From Planctomycetota bacterium (GTDB taxonomy: Bacteria; Planctomycetota; UBA1135; GCA-002686595): 64,000 nt of DNA. Below the pieces are notes generated by a model. The model did not search any database and had not been told where the DNA came from. It worked only from the letters and a program-made list of their open reading frames with translations. Location of the stretch: positions 1 to 64,000 of the forward strand of contig JACKHS010000012.1 of NCBI GenBank assembly GCA_020638875.1, written 5' to 3'. This document shows, one piece after another, positions 62,343 to 64,000 of the stretch. Numbering within the stretch: the first letter of the stretch is position 1; every line of letters begins with the position of its first letter. Both the position numbers and the translations under genes were made by a program.

Positions 62343-62376
62343 GCGCCGGTCCTAGACCTCCAATCCGAATTCGTAA

Positions 62377-62408
62377 GGGCCGCGCACCCCGTATCGGGTG
62401 CGCGGCCC
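62377..62408 (+). terminator. Intrinsic terminator of groESL
   Basis: A 13-bp inverted repeat (GGGCCGCGCACCC / GGGTGCGCGGCCC) with a 6-nt loop is followed by TCTTTCGTGT. It starts 35 nt after the groEL stop. Confidence 0.85.
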
Positions 62409-62600
62409 TCTTTCGTGTCGTGCCTCCCGCTCGCGTGAGGTCGAGCGCCGACGCCCCGAGCACATCAAGAGATGTTCGTCCGATTAAGCGGCTTGCGCGC
62501 TGGCCCGGGCGTACGCTGCAAGTCTGGCTGGTAGGAGCCAGCGGCTGCTCCAGCCTCCCAGCCTCGATCCAATCGGTATTCATCGAGGAGGAGACACGTG

Positions 62601-64000
62601 ATGAGATCCGACACGCGCAGAGTCGGGCTCCGCCTATCGCTCGTTCTTGGAGCGTTGGGCCTGACTCTCTCGGCGGGCAGCGCGACCGCGCAGTCCCGGG
62701 TGTATTTCGATGCGACCTCGAAGGACGCGCAGCGCGCCGCCGCCGGCGCTCTCGAGCGCGACTACCTGGTCGACGTCGGCCCGCGCCTGATCGCACCCGA
62801 CCGGAACACGAGCGTCGACCTGTCCAAGGGGACGGCCGACGTCTACCTGCAGTTCGAGCGCTCGCTCTCGCTCCGAGAGCGCGGCGCCTACCAGCTCGAA
62901 GGCGTGGTCTTCCAGCAGGCCATGCGAGGCCACACCTACCGCGCGATGCTGACGCGCCAAGCGGCGCCGCGGCTCCGCGCCGACCCGCTCTTCCGGGGCA
63001 TCGAACCCGTCCTCCCCGTCGACAGGCTCTCGCGAGGCCTGTGGGAGGACAGCGTCTCGCCGAACGTGCGGCACGCCGACGGCTCCGTCGACGCCTTCGT
63101 GCGCTTCCATCCGCGCGTGACCCTTCGGCGCGCGCAGGCCCTGCTCGAAGAGTGGGGCGTCCGCTACCAGCAGACCGACTCCTTCCTGCTGGGGCACCGC
63201 CTCGAGGTCGACGTCACGCACGGACAGGCGCTCGTGCTCGCCGAGAGCGACCTCGTCGTGCGGCTCTACGAGTCGGGTCCGCCCAAGGGCGCCGACAACG
63301 CGAACGCCGCGATCCTCTCCCACGTCGACCTCGTGCAGGCTCCGCCCTACAACCTGAGCGGTGCGGGCGAGATCCTCGGCATCTGGGACATAGGCGACGT
63401 GCGCACCGATCACGAGCAGCTCACCGGCCGCGTGGTCCTGCACGACTTCTCGGGCGTGAACGACCACTCGACCCACGTGGCCGGCACGCTGATCGGAGAC
63501 GGCACGGGCAACGGTGCCGCCAAGGGCATGGCCCCCGGCGCGGCCCAGCTGCACTCCTACGACTTCCAGGGCGACACGGCCAACGAGATGCTGCTGTCGT
63601 GGTTCAACGACGTGATCCAGTACGCGAACCACTCGTGGGGTCACGTCATCGGCTGGGACCAGGGCATCGACATGGGCTTCTCCAGCTGGTTCGGGCTGTA
63701 CGAGTCCACGGCGGAGGACTGGGACGACCTGGTCCGCATGACCGACCTGCTCGTTCAGAAGTCGTCCGGCAACGACGGCAACGACTGCAACGCGAGCGGC
63801 ACCCTGTGTGACGGCGTCGCGGGCGCGGATGGGTTCCGCTACCACACGATCCCCAGCTTCGGCGTCGCGAAGAACGTCATCACGGTCGGCGCCGTGAACG
63901 CCGCCGCGATCCTGACGGGCTTCTCCTCGACCGGGCCCACCGACGACAACCGCATCAAGCCCGACGTCGTGGCGAAGGGCGACTTCACCACCTCGGCCTG
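62601..64000 (+). CDS. Subtilase (S8 peptidase), 3' end beyond the window
   Basis: The first 466 residues are present; the gene runs off the window. Signal peptide MRSDTRRVGLRLSLVLGALGLTLSAGSATAQ. An N-terminal part to about 240 resembles a propeptide or prodomain. The S8 domain follows with Asp in GIWDIGDVRTDH (about 263), His in HSTHVAGTLIGDG (about 292) and the Asn region NHSWG near 344. The Ser motif (GTSxAAP) is not reached; the last residues KPDVVAKGDFTTSA are those that normally come shortly before it. The start has GAGGAGGAGA upstream. Secreted serine protease; substrate unknown. Confidence 0.9.
   Translation, partial: MRSDTRRVGLRLSLVLGALGLTLSAGSATAQSRVYFDATSKDAQRAAAGALERDYLVDVGPRLIAPDRNTSVDLSKGTADVYLQFERSLSLRERGAYQLEGVVFQQAMRGHTYRAMLTRQAAPRLRADPLFRGIEPVLPVDRLSRGLWEDSVSPNVRHADGSVDAFVRFHPRVTLRRAQALLEEWGVRYQQTDSFLLGHRLEVDVTHGQALVLAESDLVVRLYESGPPKGADNANAAILSHVDLVQAPPYNLSGAGEILGIWDIGDVRTDHEQLTGRVVLHDFSGVNDHSTHVAGTLIGDGTGNGAAKGMAPGAAQLHSYDFQGDTANEMLLSWFNDVIQYANHSWGHVIGWDQGIDMGFSSWFGLYESTAEDWDDLVRMTDLLVQKSSGNDGNDCNASGTLCDGVAGADGFRYHTIPSFGVAKNVITVGAVNAAAILTGFSSTGPTDDNRIKPDVVAKGDFTTSA

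Overview
The window is very GC-rich (clearly above 70 % by eye) and gene-dense. It suggests a member of the Planctomycetota, probably one of the deep, poorly cultured lineages. This rests on gene content rather than an rRNA, since no rRNA gene is present. The clues are several secreted FG-GAP, BNR and LamG proteins sharing one six-cysteine C-terminal module, a formylglycine-type sulfatase, a signal peptidase I with a very large insertion, four sigma factors including ECF types with accessory genes, and vWFA/HEAT and PDZ/carboxypeptidase-regulatory-like proteins. I see no CRISPR array, insertion sequence or prophage block; a lone DUF669-like gene is the only phage-flavoured item.

Layout. 0.4-2.4 kb: ABC-F ATPase. 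2.5-15 kb: an envelope/secretome stretch with two tandem FG-GAP proteins, a BNR-propeller protein, a C39-like lipoprotein, a third FG-GAP protein and an acidic secreted protein, interrupted by a cDPG-synthetase-like P-loop protein. 15-17.3 kb: a YCII/ECF42 pair and two tandem mini membrane proteins. 17.4-20.7 kb: argS, apt and a FliA/WhiG-type sigma factor. 21-27.3 kb: a lipoprotein, birA, then the rph-rdgB-lepA-lepB operon. 27.8-30.5 kb: lptB and etfBA. 30.6-43.4 kb: a GyrI-like protein, two tandem secretin-N-domain-like secreted proteins, a HEAT-vWFA protein, a sulfatase, a LamG protein, a TPR protein with a C-terminal Cys motif, yceH, xdhC and a secreted unknown. 43.5-48.8 kb: radical SAM protein, tRNA-Val(CAC), then a minus-strand run DUF669-like, cdd, ligA, ECF sigma. 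49-53.5 kb: a tightly overlapped 2-oxoacid:ferredoxin oxidoreductase operon whose first gene fuses the gamma subunit, a GltD/NfnB-like flavoprotein and a delta ferredoxin. 53.5-59.6 kb: ChaN-like lipoprotein, PDZ protein, a CMD/ECF41 pair and a dipeptidase. 59.8-64 kb: response regulator, groES, groEL and the start of a subtilase that runs off the window.

Two themes recur. First, many genes have a TAnnnT hexamer 6-10 nt before the start codon. The tRNA gene has a full TTGCCC-N17-TAGACT promoter, so these hexamers are probably sigma70-type -10 boxes giving near-leaderless mRNAs. Second, genes for exported proteins dominate the accessory parts, and five of them end in the same disulfide-like module, which looks like a lineage-specific surface or sorting domain. 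One 2-nt lesion near 6453 explains both a broken C-terminus in the second FG-GAP gene and an overlong convergent gene, and may be an assembly error.
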